Assembly (NCBI GenBank): GCA_964019055.1
Contig: OZ025216.1
Coordinates: 3,708,001-3,772,000 of the forward strand
Source: Anthopleura xanthogrammica
Taxonomy: Eukaryota > Cnidaria > Anthozoa > Actiniaria > Actiniidae
Reading direction: 5' to 3'
DNA: 64,000 nucleotides
Below the pieces are notes generated by a model. It worked only from the letters and a program-made list of their open reading frames with translations. It searched no databases and had not been told where the DNA came from. The position numbers were made by a program, and so were the translations under genes. This document shows, in pieces, positions 12,014 to 29,652 of this stretch (the first letter of the stretch is position 1; each line of letters opens with the position of its first letter).

Positions 12014-12308
12014 TACTGCGCTTCTCATTTGAGCTTGGAACGACAGAAGTTTTGTCATAAAGTTTTAACGTCTAGCTCTCAATGTTTCTAAGGGCAACCG
12101 CCACAACAGACCGTGAGAATGATCGCTTCTGATTGGCTGAATTTGTTTGAGCTGAAATATTTAAGAAGTGAAACCGATTCAGCCAATCAGAAGCGATCAT
12201 GCTCACGGTCTATGGTGACGGTTGCCCTTAGAATCATTGTGAGCTAGCTAGAGTTAAAAGTTTATGAAAAAACTTCAGTCGTTCCAAGCTCAACTGAGAA
12301 GCGTAGTA
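12014..12308. mobile_element. MITE-like palindromic element
   Basis: Left TACTGCGCTTCTCATTTGAG, right complement CAACTGAGAAGCGTAGTA. The arms continue through 'GGGCAACCG', 'GACCGTGAGAATGATCG' and 'CTTCTGATTGGCTGAAT' to a loop near 12150. About 295 bp. Confidence 0.8.
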
Positions 12309-13244
12309 TCACAAAAGGTTCTCCAGTGTTCCACAAATCTCTGCTACGCCTCGAATGTGGGATCACACGTACAAAGATTATAATATTTGACAAACTTTCG
12401 AAAAATAACAAGCTTATTTAAGGTAGGTCCTATCATTTCGAAATTTTAATCCGATCGATCTATACAAAGATACCATGATATGTCTGATATAGAAAGTGAA
12501 TTTGTAATTCTTCGATTGCGTGGTCTTTTAACAAAAGGCTTCATACAAGCATCCATTGATAATATACCGGCACCAACATGACCGCTATGTTTTTGTCACG
12601 GCATTTGACTCCCTTGCCAGGAACGCGTGTAATCCATCAATTCTTATAAGGCTTTGTTACACTTTGAAAATTTTGGCTAAAACTTGTGTGTTTGCGGCAT
12701 TGCGAGACAAGTTTCAGAACGAATAGCACCGTGTAACACTCCAGCTTTATGAAACTTTCATTAAGAGTAGAACTGCTTTTCTACTCGTGCAACCGAAACT
12801 TGTCTCAAACAAGTTTCAGAGCAGTTTACAAATTCTGTGTAAAATATCTTTCTAAGAACATTTTGTAATTATTCCTTGCTAAAGTAGTCAGTCTGAGTCA
12901 GTCAGTCACCTTAAGCTCATTAACCTTCAAGCATTGCCAAAACTTGATAGAAAATTGAAAATTGATAGATATTTTAATTTTTCCCTTTATCTTAATTCGT
13001 GGATATCTGGAGGGTTGCATATCGATCCACGACAGCAGCTTTTGTTCGATTCAGCTGTTGTTAGGTTGACTTTCCCTAAATTAAAATTATTATATGTATT
13101 TTCAGCAGCTATTTCATACATAACAGCAAACCAATCTAAAGGTTAATGTATAGCTTCTTGAGAACTCTAAACTATTAACACTGCCTTTGTAAAGAACATT
13201 TTATAAAACTACAATACAATAGTGAAGTCATTTACCGGCCCCGC

Positions 13245-13625
13245 GTTAATGGGTATTCCATTAACCATTAGTGCAGGAGAAGAGAGCATAATAACTACTG
13301 AAATTGCTCTTTCATTGGCAAAGTAGTAACTGTTATCCAAATTACAGGCTTTGTAAAGCAACATTTGAGAAAACTTAGCACTAGAGAATTCATTGTCGCT
13401 GCCCTGCGTTAATGGGTATCCCATTAACCATTAGTGCAGGAGAAGAGAGCATAATAACTGCTGAAAGCGCTCTTTCATTGGCAAAGTAGTAACTGTTATC
13501 CGAGTCAAAGGCTTTGTAAAGCAACATTTGAGAAAACTAGAAGACACTGGAGAATTCATTGTCGCTGTCCTGTGTTAATGGGTATTCCATTAACGATTAT
13601 GTATAGGAGAAAAGAGCATGATAAG
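13245..13625. repeat. About 165-bp tandem repeat, just over two copies plus a split third
   Basis: 'GTTAATGGGTATTCCATTAA' recurs at 13245, 13408 and 13574, followed each time by 'GGAGAAGAGAGCAT' and (copies 1 and 2) 'GCTCTTTCATTGGCAAAGTA'. The third copy is interrupted at about 13625 by a SINE-like unit and resumes at 13951. Confidence 0.8.
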
Positions 13626-13950
13626 ATAAAATAAATAAATAAATAAATCTCTTTATTTAAGTGTCTAGTCGTTCTAGCACTTTCGCACTAATAGGGGACA
13701 CTTTTCACTCACACACACTACCACTACATTCAGTATTTTATGCACACAACGCTCACTCACATGTTGATTTTTACGGAGGGAGGAAACCGGAGTACCCGGA
13801 GAAAACCCTCGTAGCACAGGAGAGAACAACACATCAAACAAACTCAATTCACATATGGCGACCGCAGGGCTCGAACCAGATGGCCGAGCCTTTGGAACCA
13901 CAGTGGTGAAAGGCGACGCGTTAGCAGCGTACGCCACCCATGCTACCCGA
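13626..13950 (-). mobile_element. tRNA-derived SINE-like element
   Basis: On the minus strand the head shows a Pol III box-A-like 'TGGCGTACGCTG' and a box-B 'GGTTCGAGCCC', then the body 'GTGCTACGAGGG', 'TCTCCGGGTACTCC', and an A/T-rich (TTTA)n tail. Related units lie at 26405-26600 (+) and 49385-49640 (-). Confidence 0.6.
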
Positions 13951-14075
13951 GTGCTCTTTCATTGGCAAAGTATAGTTACATTTTTTCGTGCAAGCTGGCT
14001 TTCCTTTATAGATAAGAATTGTAGTTTTGGAGATTTAGTCAGTGGTAGCGGAATTTAGGTCAGGCTGATCTAACC

Positions 14076-14834
14076 ATGTTAATGAAGACGTTAACGATGT
14101 CGTTTCATAAAGTTCAATTATGTTCGTGTTTATTCATTCTATTGACAATATGTCAAAGCGAACCAAGAATAAATATTTGTCCAACTGAACGATGTGGTGG
14201 AGCTTTGGTCAGCAAGACAGACATGGCACTTAAAGGACACGTTAGAAGAACCCTGGAGAATATCACCTTTATCCAGTGTAGTCTTCGCTGTCTAAAGGAA
14301 GATTGGTGTATCTCGGTCAATTTTGAAATCCAAAAGAGAATAGGAAAGTGGGAGTTGAATGACTATGGAGTTGAAGACGAGACAAGTGTATCGATAGAGA
14401 AAGGAAAATTTGAGAAGAAAGAAGGGTTTGTCTACACTCAACTCAGACCAGCTGGGGTAAGTTCTAGTCTGTTATTTGATTGATGTTGCAACTATTCGTT
14501 GGTGCAATTTTGGGAAGAAGAAAAAAGAGAGAGAAAAGGGGGGAAATGACAAAGTTCGACTTTTAAAATGGATTACTTTTCCTCTTTCATTAACTCATAT
14601 AATTAGGCTCATATCATGCAAACTGTTTTATTTTTATTTCCCTAGTATGGTTGTCATGAAAACACCTGTAAAAATAGCGTCATCGATTGTATCCAATGGC
14701 AGCCACAGTGTTACTGTCCGAGAGGTTTTAGCGGGGATCGATGCAAAAGTGGATTACTATCAACTAATTTCCCAGTTTTGAAAAGATTGCGGTTAATTGC
14801 TCTACGGCACACCATGGCCACCTTTTCAACATAA
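14076..14834 (+). pseudogene. PAN-EGF copy 2, truncated and probably decayed
   Basis: Exon 14076-14456 encodes a signal peptide (hydrophobic run 'SCLFILLTI') and a PAN module almost identical to the other copies, but the fifth PAN cysteine is tryptophan ('GKWEL' instead of 'GKCEL'). The EGF exon starts at 14646 (acceptor ctag) and reads 'YGCHENTCKNSVIDC'; the usual 'GGTC' block is deleted in frame, removing EGF cysteine 3. The usual donor after the last EGF cysteine has become gtggat, so the exon runs on to a TAA at 14832-14834 (about 189 aa if translated). I find no further EGF or pentraxin exon before copy 3 begins at 20241. It could still be expressed as a short secreted PAN-EGF protein. 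I call it a pseudogene because of the cysteine losses, the lost splice site and the missing 3' half. Confidence 0.6.
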
Positions 14835-15338
14835 CGGTTTCCCGTGATACCGTGCTATTCTTATCTATGTGCAGTTATATGACGTTGACAGCTATGACGT
14901 TGGCAGCACAATATAGTTGGCATGGACACGCGTGAAAAACGTCTGCGCATGCTCTAAGTCCGTATGCAAATTAGTCGAAAGCGTCTTCGTGCTATTGTAA
15001 AAATATTCAAATTTGACTTTCACACTTGCCTGAAGAATAGTCTTTACAAAATGCCAAAACTTAAGATCAGTTCTTGAAACTTAAGGCTAATTCTTTCATA
15101 TTGTCTTTATTAACACATTATCTTGGTCTCACAAAAGTATACCCACGAAATTTTGTGTATACTCGGAGAAAACAAGCATTTATTTTCTCACTAAAACTCT
15201 ATAAATTCTTGGAAAGCGTGCTGAAAGCCACGCATGCGCAAACGTTTTTCTCTAGTGTCGTTGGCATGTTCACTACATCTTTATTCCTTAAATTCAAGAT
15301 GGCGCGCGGACCCGAGGCAGTTCTTTTGTCTTAGATCC

Positions 15339-15452
15339 CTTGCCCTAAATCCCAACCTGGGTGTTAAAACAAAAGAATTGCCTTCTCAGGAGGATTGGAA
15401 TCTTTTGTGATATTTTCATTGTTTTGTCTCCCAGGTTGGGAATTAGTGCAAG
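15339..15452. mobile_element. Short inverted-repeat element
   Basis: Left CTTGCCCTAAATCCCAACCT pairs with right AGGTTGGGAATTAGTGCAAG; 'AACAAA' pairs with 'TTTGTC' inward. About 114 bp. Confidence 0.6.
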
Positions 15453-15868
15453 AGTCTATACAATATTGGTATGCCGCTGACCAGAGTTTAAGATAAATCA
15501 ATATTTTGCCAGCACGTGGGATTATGCACGTACGTGAGGTTGTAGCTTAGGGTCCTTAGTAATAATGAAGTAGTACCTTATTACACGTCTGTGACTTAAA
15601 AAAACCGCAAAATCAAAGTGACGCGAAAAATAAGTGACCGGCTTAAATTTTTGAGAAAACAATGAGTTACAACATTGAAAAGCAGGGATAAAAGAAGTTG
15701 TATTGAGAACAAGGTACTATAGTACTTCCAGTAGACTTTATATTAAAATCAAAACTATGGAACTAACGCGAAATTATTATTTTGTTGTTGTTACTATCAT
15801 GCAACAAAGTCCTATGGTTCCAAGAATATGTGTGATTGTAAACAAATCATAAATGATTTATTCAATGA

Positions 15869-16061
15869 AATCATCGCAAAATCAAAGTGTCGCGAAATAT
15901 GCTTCCTCCATCATCGCAAAATTAAAGTGTCACGAAATTAATATGCTTCCTCCGAAATCGCGAAATTAACGTGTCGCGAAATATGCTTCCTCCGAAATCG
16001 CGAAATTAACGTGTCGCGAAATATGCTTCCTCCCAAATCGCGAAATTAACGTGTCGCGAAA
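15869..16061. repeat. About 40-bp tandem repeat rich in TCGCGAAA
   Basis: Units contain 'ATCGCGAAATTAACGTG' plus 'TCGCGAAATATGCTTCCTCC'. Five to six copies, the later ones almost identical, the first ones diverged. Confidence 0.8.
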
Positions 16062-16814
16062 ATTTCATGTAATATAAGGTATATATAGTTAGGTCACAGG
16101 GAGCCCAATTAAGATACAAGTGCTAGTGGAAATAAAATCTTGAAAATATATCATTTATTGAAAAAAATGGAGAAAGCAAAAGTAAGCGTTGTTGAATCTA
16201 CCATTGAGTGTAGAAATCTGTACTTAATATCTTTCTTTTTCCAAGTAAAATGAAGCAGCGAAGCATAAGAAATGCCGTCCATCGAGAACTTTTTCGTATG
16301 GTTTTGAAGGTAAAAACTAGCCCTATGGGGAGGATGATAGTGCTTGTTGTCGCGTGTCGAAAAGGGAGAGCGCCGTTGCTGACGCAATTTGGGACGCATC
16401 ATTTGTATAGCACTGCGGACAAAACCTCTGCAGTGAATGAAAACTTTTTTTCGCGGTAGTTTTGAAAAGAAAACAATAAAGGAGATACCAAAGAGTTTTA
16501 AAACAATGAAGCCCCATTCCTACATACGGCGGACGGGTTTGAAAAATTAAAAGCCAGCGGTTGGTAGTCAAATCGCGGGCTCACCTGGTTTTAATAGAAA
16601 ATGTCTACGTTTTTCAGAAAACGCCAAAACCATCTACAAAAGTTAAGCCCATTTCTAAAAAGTTAACAATTCGAAATTACGCAAACCATGTTCTTTTTTT
16701 GGAAAATAGATGATATAGAATATAAACTTGAAAATCGAAAAATACGAAAATGACATTTATGTCAATGCATTTGGGAAGGGGACTGTGGCGGGGAGCAAGA
16801 CCCCTCCCGTACTA

Positions 16815-17115
16815 ATATACAAACTGTGCCTTAACATGTCATTTGTATAACTATTATCCGCGTTCTTTAAGTATCATCTTTAATAACTATATCTCCTGTC
16901 TTGATCGAGTACTATAATATACCAACTGTGCCTTTTCCAGCGGAATTTCTACAATAATCTGCGTTCTTTAATTAGTGCCATCTCCTGTCTTGTTCGAGTA
17001 CTATAATATACCGGACTGTGCCTTTTCCAGACATCTTTAATAATTACATCTCCTGTCTTGTTCGAGTACTATAATATACAAACTGTGCCTTAACCTGACA
17101 TTTGTATAGGTAACA
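16815..17115. repeat. Degenerate tandem repeat, about 100-bp unit
   Basis: 'CATCTCCTGTCTTGTTCGAG' then 'TACTATAATATACC' and 'ACTGTGCCTT' recur three times, with 'GCGTTCTTTAA' in two units. Confidence 0.65.
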
Positions 17116-17182
17116 GGACTACATGCTGTCCAATTTAGAAATAATTGGATGAAAAAATTTCGAGAAATTATTTAATTCAATT

Positions 17183-17294
17183 AATGGTCTAGCCAGCTGA
17201 TTTACATGAAAAAGAATTCAGTTTCTCAGGTGAAAAGACTCTATTTTTGTGCCTCCTGTCATGGCTGCCATCATGTGATGTTGCAAAGCCTCTA
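17183..17294. mobile_element. MITE half copy, 'AGAGGCTTTGCA' family
   Basis: Carries the shared interior ('TGATTTACATGAAA', 'AGAATTCAGTTTCTC') and one arm ending 'GATGTTGCAAAGCCTCTAT'. The left arm is absent. Confidence 0.55.
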
Positions 17295-17666
17295 TAAACC
17301 CTTTGCCTTCGTATGCAAATTGCCCATTTCAGACCACATGACATTTCCTTGGGTAATATTCCTGTCCAATGCAAACGTTGCTTTTTACCTGACATTTCTT
17401 AAAGTTTCTTTGTGCGTCGATCATATGATACTTTGTAACCACAAGAACTATACAATGCCTTTTAACTGGCATTTTTCGAAGCTATTTTTGTGCATCGAAA
17501 ATTAACCTAATGCAGTCGGAGATCTTACTCAATTGACTATCAGGTAATCTCTAGTTTTTGTTATTATTTTTGGTTGATATTTTTCGTATCTAGTATGTAC
17601 CAAGAAGAGATGATAACTAGCGGTAAGCTAGTGTGGGCTGCGTCGGTGTTTCTAATGAAACAGTTG

Positions 17667-17804
17667 TGATAAAAAGATAAAATTTTACACCGTAAAAAAT
17701 AAGAAAGATCACTTACTGACGTTTCGGACGCTAGTCCTTCGTCGGAGTAAAAATGGTAAGTGATCTTTCTTATTTTTTACGGTGTAAAATTTACCTTTTT
17801 ATCA
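17667..17804. repeat. Long hairpin (inverted repeat)
   Basis: The left arm starts 'TGATAAAAAGATAAAATTTT' and the right arm ends 'AAAATTTACCTTTTTATCA'. Arms of about 48-50 bp are nearly perfect complements around a loop with 'TTTCGGACGCTAGTCCTTCG'. Probably a small foldback element. Confidence 0.75.
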
Positions 17805-20240
17805 CATATGTACCAAGAAGTTTGTTTTTGAAATAGGAACTCGGAATGGATTTACTCATAACAAATAATGGCAGTGGGGGAAAACTATTTTTTGCTCATA
17901 GCATTTTGCATTGAATATCTAGATCCATCCAAAAGCTGGCTGGAAAATATTCTTCTTCTGATATCCTCATGATCATACTATAGCACTAGATTAATAAAAA
18001 TGAAAAATAAAATATCAAAAACAAATTCCTAGAGATTTTGTTTTTTAAATTCCTGTAAAATATTCCTATAAAAATTCCTATGAAAACTGCTTCTCATTAA
18101 AATCTTTAAAGATCATATTCTTAATTAAAAATTGTATTCTTAATAAGACGGATTAATGTTAAAGAAAGGATTACAGCTATTTGAAAGGTTTTGTTGTATG
18201 TTGCATGTCGCGGGTTACCAAGCTTAAAATGTATTATATTGATATATAAATATTATTAGCGCAGGAGAAAATATGCTGGAATAAAAACCTGCCGAAAGTT
18301 TTGGAATATCCCGTATTGTTGTGACTTTTCGCTGCTGGTATTGATGTAAAGATGATATCAACTTTAAAAAAAGTCATCAAATAAAAACAGGTGACGACAG
18401 TTTAAAAATCATATCTGCTGAAGTAGAGCAGGTTTAGTGGACGTCAATCGAGGCGTTTCCATGGTATTCCACACTCATGGGAACGTGCCTTTGAAAACTA
18501 TGTGTTTCCGAAAATGTCAAAACACTTCAGTTGTCAATATTTCGAATCTCTGCCCAGCGCTGTCTGACCCCTTTTGCCATGTGTTATAGATGCAATATAT
18601 ATGCCGCACTATTCTCTAGTTTACCAAAGACGCGAAGTGGTGCATGCATGACTCAAGCATAATTTATTCCATCGCAAAAGTCGTTGTTTATCACTCCCTT
18701 AGCTTTGTCACTGGGGATATAGGATAAACATGGATGAAAAGGGCGGCATAGATCTAGAGGTAAAACGTTAGTATTTCACCACAGTGAGTCTACAAGTCAT
18801 TTCTGTGGACGCTACTTGTGAATAGAGAATTTTGTTACGGGAATTATAATTTTCTTCCTCCGTAAAAAAGCGATTGAATTTTAGAGCTGTGTGCTAAAAA
18901 TATTAGTAGTGTCAAGCCTATACTATTCAGTCGTAAACTTTAGCCTCTGGCTAGTGCGGCTTGGCAACGACTCCCCGCCATTATGAAGTAAACAATAGAT
19001 CTATTTTTTAATCAATTTATTAATTATTTTTTTAATGGGCGGTTTTTGATAACTTTTTACTTTTATTGTTCTTGATTTTGGTCTGTTTACAGACGTCCTA
19101 CTGGTAACAAATTGAGAAACTCTTTTGAGCTTTTGAAAAATTAATTCTGTTGGAAATTAAAATCAAATGAAAAGGTAGAATTTGATTTTAAATACCAGAA
19201 ATTAAATAAAATCACAGTGAAATCAAATCAAGTTTAAATATGAAATTTAAATAATCCCTATGGGCTCAAGCAATTACGGGCTCTTTCAAAAACAAACTCG
19301 TACAAATAGAAACGTTCTTTATTAATTAGTTTCAGTTAGAGTCATCGAAATCGTTCAGATTAAAAAATGCTTAAGTTTTTGAACGCCATATCAGTTTTCG
19401 TCAACTTTTCTTAATTTTTTTCTATCAGGTCTTTATCATACAATTTTAATAACTTTAAATTGACATGTAAGCCGGTTTCCAAGAATGATTGAAAATGTCG
19501 CATAGAGAAAGTTGCAACCATACGCGAGAGACAATTTCGCCTTGTGCAAAGCATCATGGGAAAAAAAAAGACCAATGCGAGATAAATGTGACCATGAGTT
19601 GAGCCTGCAGTCAAATATTCGACGGACACAAGCGCAGATGATACCATTGGTGATTCAAACGCCAGCATTTTCCCGTGGAAAAAAAGGTAATGGAAGCATG
19701 TATACTGCGTAGGAAGCAGCGTACAATAGAAGTAAGTAGTTTATCGAAGTCGGTAAGAATAAGAACAATAAAACCCATAGACTTTTAAAAATTGATAGGT
19801 CTTCGAAAAAACCTGTCTTAAGTGTTAGATTGAATGACTGAACAAGATATCTTAGATCAACTTTTACTTGTATAGGATTATAAATCACTTTTAGAAACGT
19901 TAATGGTTTTCTAGTGCTTCATTCATACTGAGTGATCAGCGATGGAAATTTATAGACAGGTTCGAACAACTGACTGCTGTGAAGTGCTATAGTGGATTGC
20001 AAACTCGGCGGCCAGTTTGATGCTAAGGTTAAATTCAGTAACACGAATGCTCTTCATAAAATTGATAATTATAGACAACGATACAAAAACTTTCTCAAAT
20101 ACTGAAAGAGCTGTAATTCTTTTCTTACAGGCTTGTTTTCATGAGTTCTGGATTATAGTCTGCCGAGCCAAGGTTTCCTTCGAATAAAGAACAAATCTCC
20201 TTAGGGCTAAAGTTACTACTGACGAGTAGATGTGGCTTCT

Positions 20241-27155
<6,915 letters not shown>

Positions 27156-27652
27156 GTGAAAAGCCATGACTCAGTAGCAGATGCACATTCCTGAGACCCG
27201 ATCACTTTGTCGGCAAGTTGCCTTGGCCGATTACCTTTTTTCGGTTTAGCGTTCTATTTCTATTCGCCTTTTCAAATTGAAAGGAAGAGTGATAACGATT
27301 TCATGTTGCATAGGATTATGGAACTAAATTTGAGGGAGCACAAGATGGCGGAGCTTTTTAATCTCGTCCCAAAGACATACCCATATACAGTCTTGTCTTT
27401 GCAATAACTTAGATAAATAAATCAACCGAATGAAACATTATGATTTCACTCCCTCTAAACTCCTGTTGTAATTGGTTAACATTATTTTAGAAGTGGTCCT
27501 GGTTATGTCTCCACTGTAAGAGCTAGGATCAGTACAACTGAATCAAATCACGCCAAACAGTCAAGGTCAAGGTGCCGCGTTGCGTGACAACAGAGCCTTA
27601 CAAATTGATAAAAAGAATATGGAATATATCCCAATGATTGTTTTCCAAATTC
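27156..27652. other. Intergenic, PAN copy 3 to GPCR pseudogene
   Basis: Presumed 3'UTR of copy 3 up to about 27440, then unremarkable sequence. No gene. Confidence 0.55.
27416..27421 (+). other. Possible poly(A) signal AATAAA, PAN copy 3
   Basis: Canonical hexamer 260 bp after the stop codon at 27155, a normal 3'UTR distance. Confidence 0.45.
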
Positions 27653-28108
27653 TCAGTTGTTTAAATAGTTCCATATCTTACGCACCAACAAAACGGAAGC
27701 AGTTGGCAAATGTTGTTTCCTCAAACAGTAGATAATTGGATTCAGCAAGCCGTTGGACATCAAGATGATGAACGTTACCTCTCATAAAAATCGCTTGCAA
27801 AAACAATACACATAGCAATGGAAAATAGTACAGTACGAAAGTACCAATCACACAGTACATGGTGTTGACAGACCTTTTGTATCTGGACATGTCTATAGAC
27901 TGTTGTACTGATTGCTGTTGGGCGTGGATCTGCACTGAGTGTTGCTGGATGATTCGAGAGATTTTTATCAGGAAGAAAGCGTCAGCCATGGCAATGCAAC
28001 AACGAGTATTATAATTGTCAGTAAGTGAACCCAATAGCTCTGCAAGAATCCGTAGGACAGAAGCTGTTGTCAAGGAAAATACCAAAATTGCAGCTAAAAC
28101 CATGCCGT
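27653..28108 (-). pseudogene. Class A GPCR pseudogene (TM5-TM7 remnant)
   Basis: The minus-strand frame from about 28108 gives a region matching the intact neighbours from TM5 onward: 'FFLIKISRIIQQHSVQI', 'QQSVQQSIDMSRYKRSVNT', 'YCVIGTFVLYYFPLLC'. After 'MRGN' the frame shifts; the TM7 block 'LMSNGLLNPIIYCLRK' with the NPxxY motif continues in another frame to a TGA at 27653-27655. The 5' half (TM1-TM4) is missing; homology stops where a MITE fragment begins at about 28109. So it carries a truncation plus a frameshift. Confidence 0.8.
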
Positions 28109-28172
28109 ATCTCCTGAGAATTGTAACCTATTGTTTTGCCCTCCAAATTGAACTGCATTCCGACGTGCTGCG
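28109..28172. mobile_element. MITE fragment bordering GPCR pseudogene
   Basis: 'TCTCCTGAGAATTGTAACC' through 'GCATTCCGACGTGCTGC' matches the right half of the 383-508 family. The GPCR homology stops at its left edge. Confidence 0.6.
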
Positions 28173-28208
28173 ACTCAAGACAGGTCGGCCATCGAGCCTC
28201 AACATAAG

Positions 28209-28350
28209 TATGGCTGCTTTTCAATCAGTCCCAAGAGAGTGAAAAAAGTCACGGCGGCCATGTCGGTTGGCAAAGCAAAAGAACATTATAATAATTTTTT
28301 GTAAAGTACAACCAAGTAGCGGCTATGTCGTCATGTGAAAACCAGCAATA
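28209..28350. mobile_element. Diverged MITE with CTATTGCTGGTTTTC-type ends
   Basis: Matches 51484-51634 in order: 'GGCTGCTTTTCAATCA', 'GCGGCCATGTCGGTTGG', 'GTCATGTGAAAACCAGCAAT'. It lies right beside the MITE fragment that borders the GPCR pseudogene. Confidence 0.5.
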
Positions 28351-29652
28351 AAGAGGGCGGCGAACTTTTGTTAATGAAAGTCTAACTTATAATTGATGTG
28401 TGATTTTTTGATTGAACTGATGGCTTATTGCAATCGTTTGTTTGCAGCCTCTTGAGGACTGAGGTTCTTTGATTGGGTAATATTAGTATTAAAGTACTAT
28501 AACATCAAAAGTGAAAAAAGAGTTTATTACTAATTTTGAAAAGATAGGAAGTGACTCCCACTCCCCAGGACAGTTCAAGAAGACAAATCAATCATTTTTG
28601 GTTAACGTTATGTATTTTTTCCCTCTACTTCTTCTTTCTTTATCTTTTTCAGCCATATAACGACTTTGATCCGAAAGCTCGGTTATGATGAAACATATAT
28701 GTAGAAGAAACTTCGTTACCTAATGACACCTATATACAAAGAAACGTACCTTGACTTTGAAGTAGTGAAAAGTAAATACATGTTAAAAAACACTCAAAGA
28801 TAATATAACAAATAATTATTTAATTATTAATTAATTAATTAATTAATATATAATATATAATATATAATATATTAATTATCAAAATAATCAATCTATTTAT
28901 AAAAATCGAAATGATTAAAAAGTACGAATTATTATAAAATTAATACTTAATAATAATTAAAATTGGTATTTATTAAAAAGACTTTGACTTCACGCGTAGA
29001 ATTAATTTGTTTCTTTGTTTCTTTATTTTTTCTTTTCTTTTTTCTTATTTATTATTAGACCTTTTTGCTTCAACACTATTTTCGACTTCGTGCGCTTTCA
29101 AAACAATAGGTGACATCAAAGATTATACGGAATTTGAACATCTTTAGAATTTGAACAAAAGATGCTTGTACTTCATTGTTGTAATTCACAATGAGATAGG
29201 CCATACCAATCCACAACACTTACTTTGAAATGTTGAAATTATGACCTGACTACAACTATTGTTCAACAGTCACCTCCCTTGAAATCGTTCTGGATCCATC
29301 GTTGTTTTAACGAGATTGACAGATGAGATGGGCTCGTTAAAACGATCTATTCTGGAAAATGATCAGAACATGGAGGTTTCGGTAAAAGAAATAAATAGAC
29401 CAAATCGGCCAATGCGTTGCTAGGTTCATTTTGACCCAATTCAAAACCTCTGGGAATAAAAACTTTTGTTCAAAACCTTTTCCATGTGATATCAAAACAC
29501 AAAAGACAAAGAATCTTATTCCAACAGGTTTTGAATTGGGTAAAAACCAAAACATTTTTCTTATGAAATGCAATATTGCGTGTGTGACAGCGCGTGACTT
29601 GGAAACGTTTAAGAGGAGGGAAGGGGTTACTAATGCCCCCTCCCATCCCCCC
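28351..29652. other. Intergenic, AT-rich
   Basis: Includes a TTAA/TATA-rich tract at about 28800-28990. No gene supported; the open frames at 29337-29724 overlap the 3' flank of the GPCR and lack similarity. Confidence 0.55.

Larger units (their letters stand above)
11374..14075. other. Intergenic, PAN copy 1 to copy 2
   Basis: Holds two long inverted-repeat elements (11603-11820, 12014-12308), AT-rich sequence, a 165-bp tandem repeat (13245-13625) and a SINE-like insertion. No gene supported. Confidence 0.65.
14835..20240. other. Intergenic, PAN copy 2 to copy 3
   Basis: About 5.4 kb without a supported gene. It contains an inverted repeat (15339-15452), a 40-bp tandem array (15869-16061), an approximately 100-bp tandem repeat (16815-17115), a MITE half copy (17183-17294) and a long hairpin (17667-17804). 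The open frames at 16151-16571 and 19411-19888 show no similarity to anything else here. Confidence 0.6.

Noticed and set aside
13850..13950. tRNA gene
   Set aside because: Box A- and box B-like motifs are present but no cloverleaf with paired acceptor stem could be drawn; the downstream body and tail are shared with two other places, so it is SINE-like.
20232..20240. GTG start for copy 3 (and TTG at 41274 for copy 4)
   Set aside because: Non-ATG starts are not expected here; the ATGs at 20241 and 41280 directly open the signal peptides.
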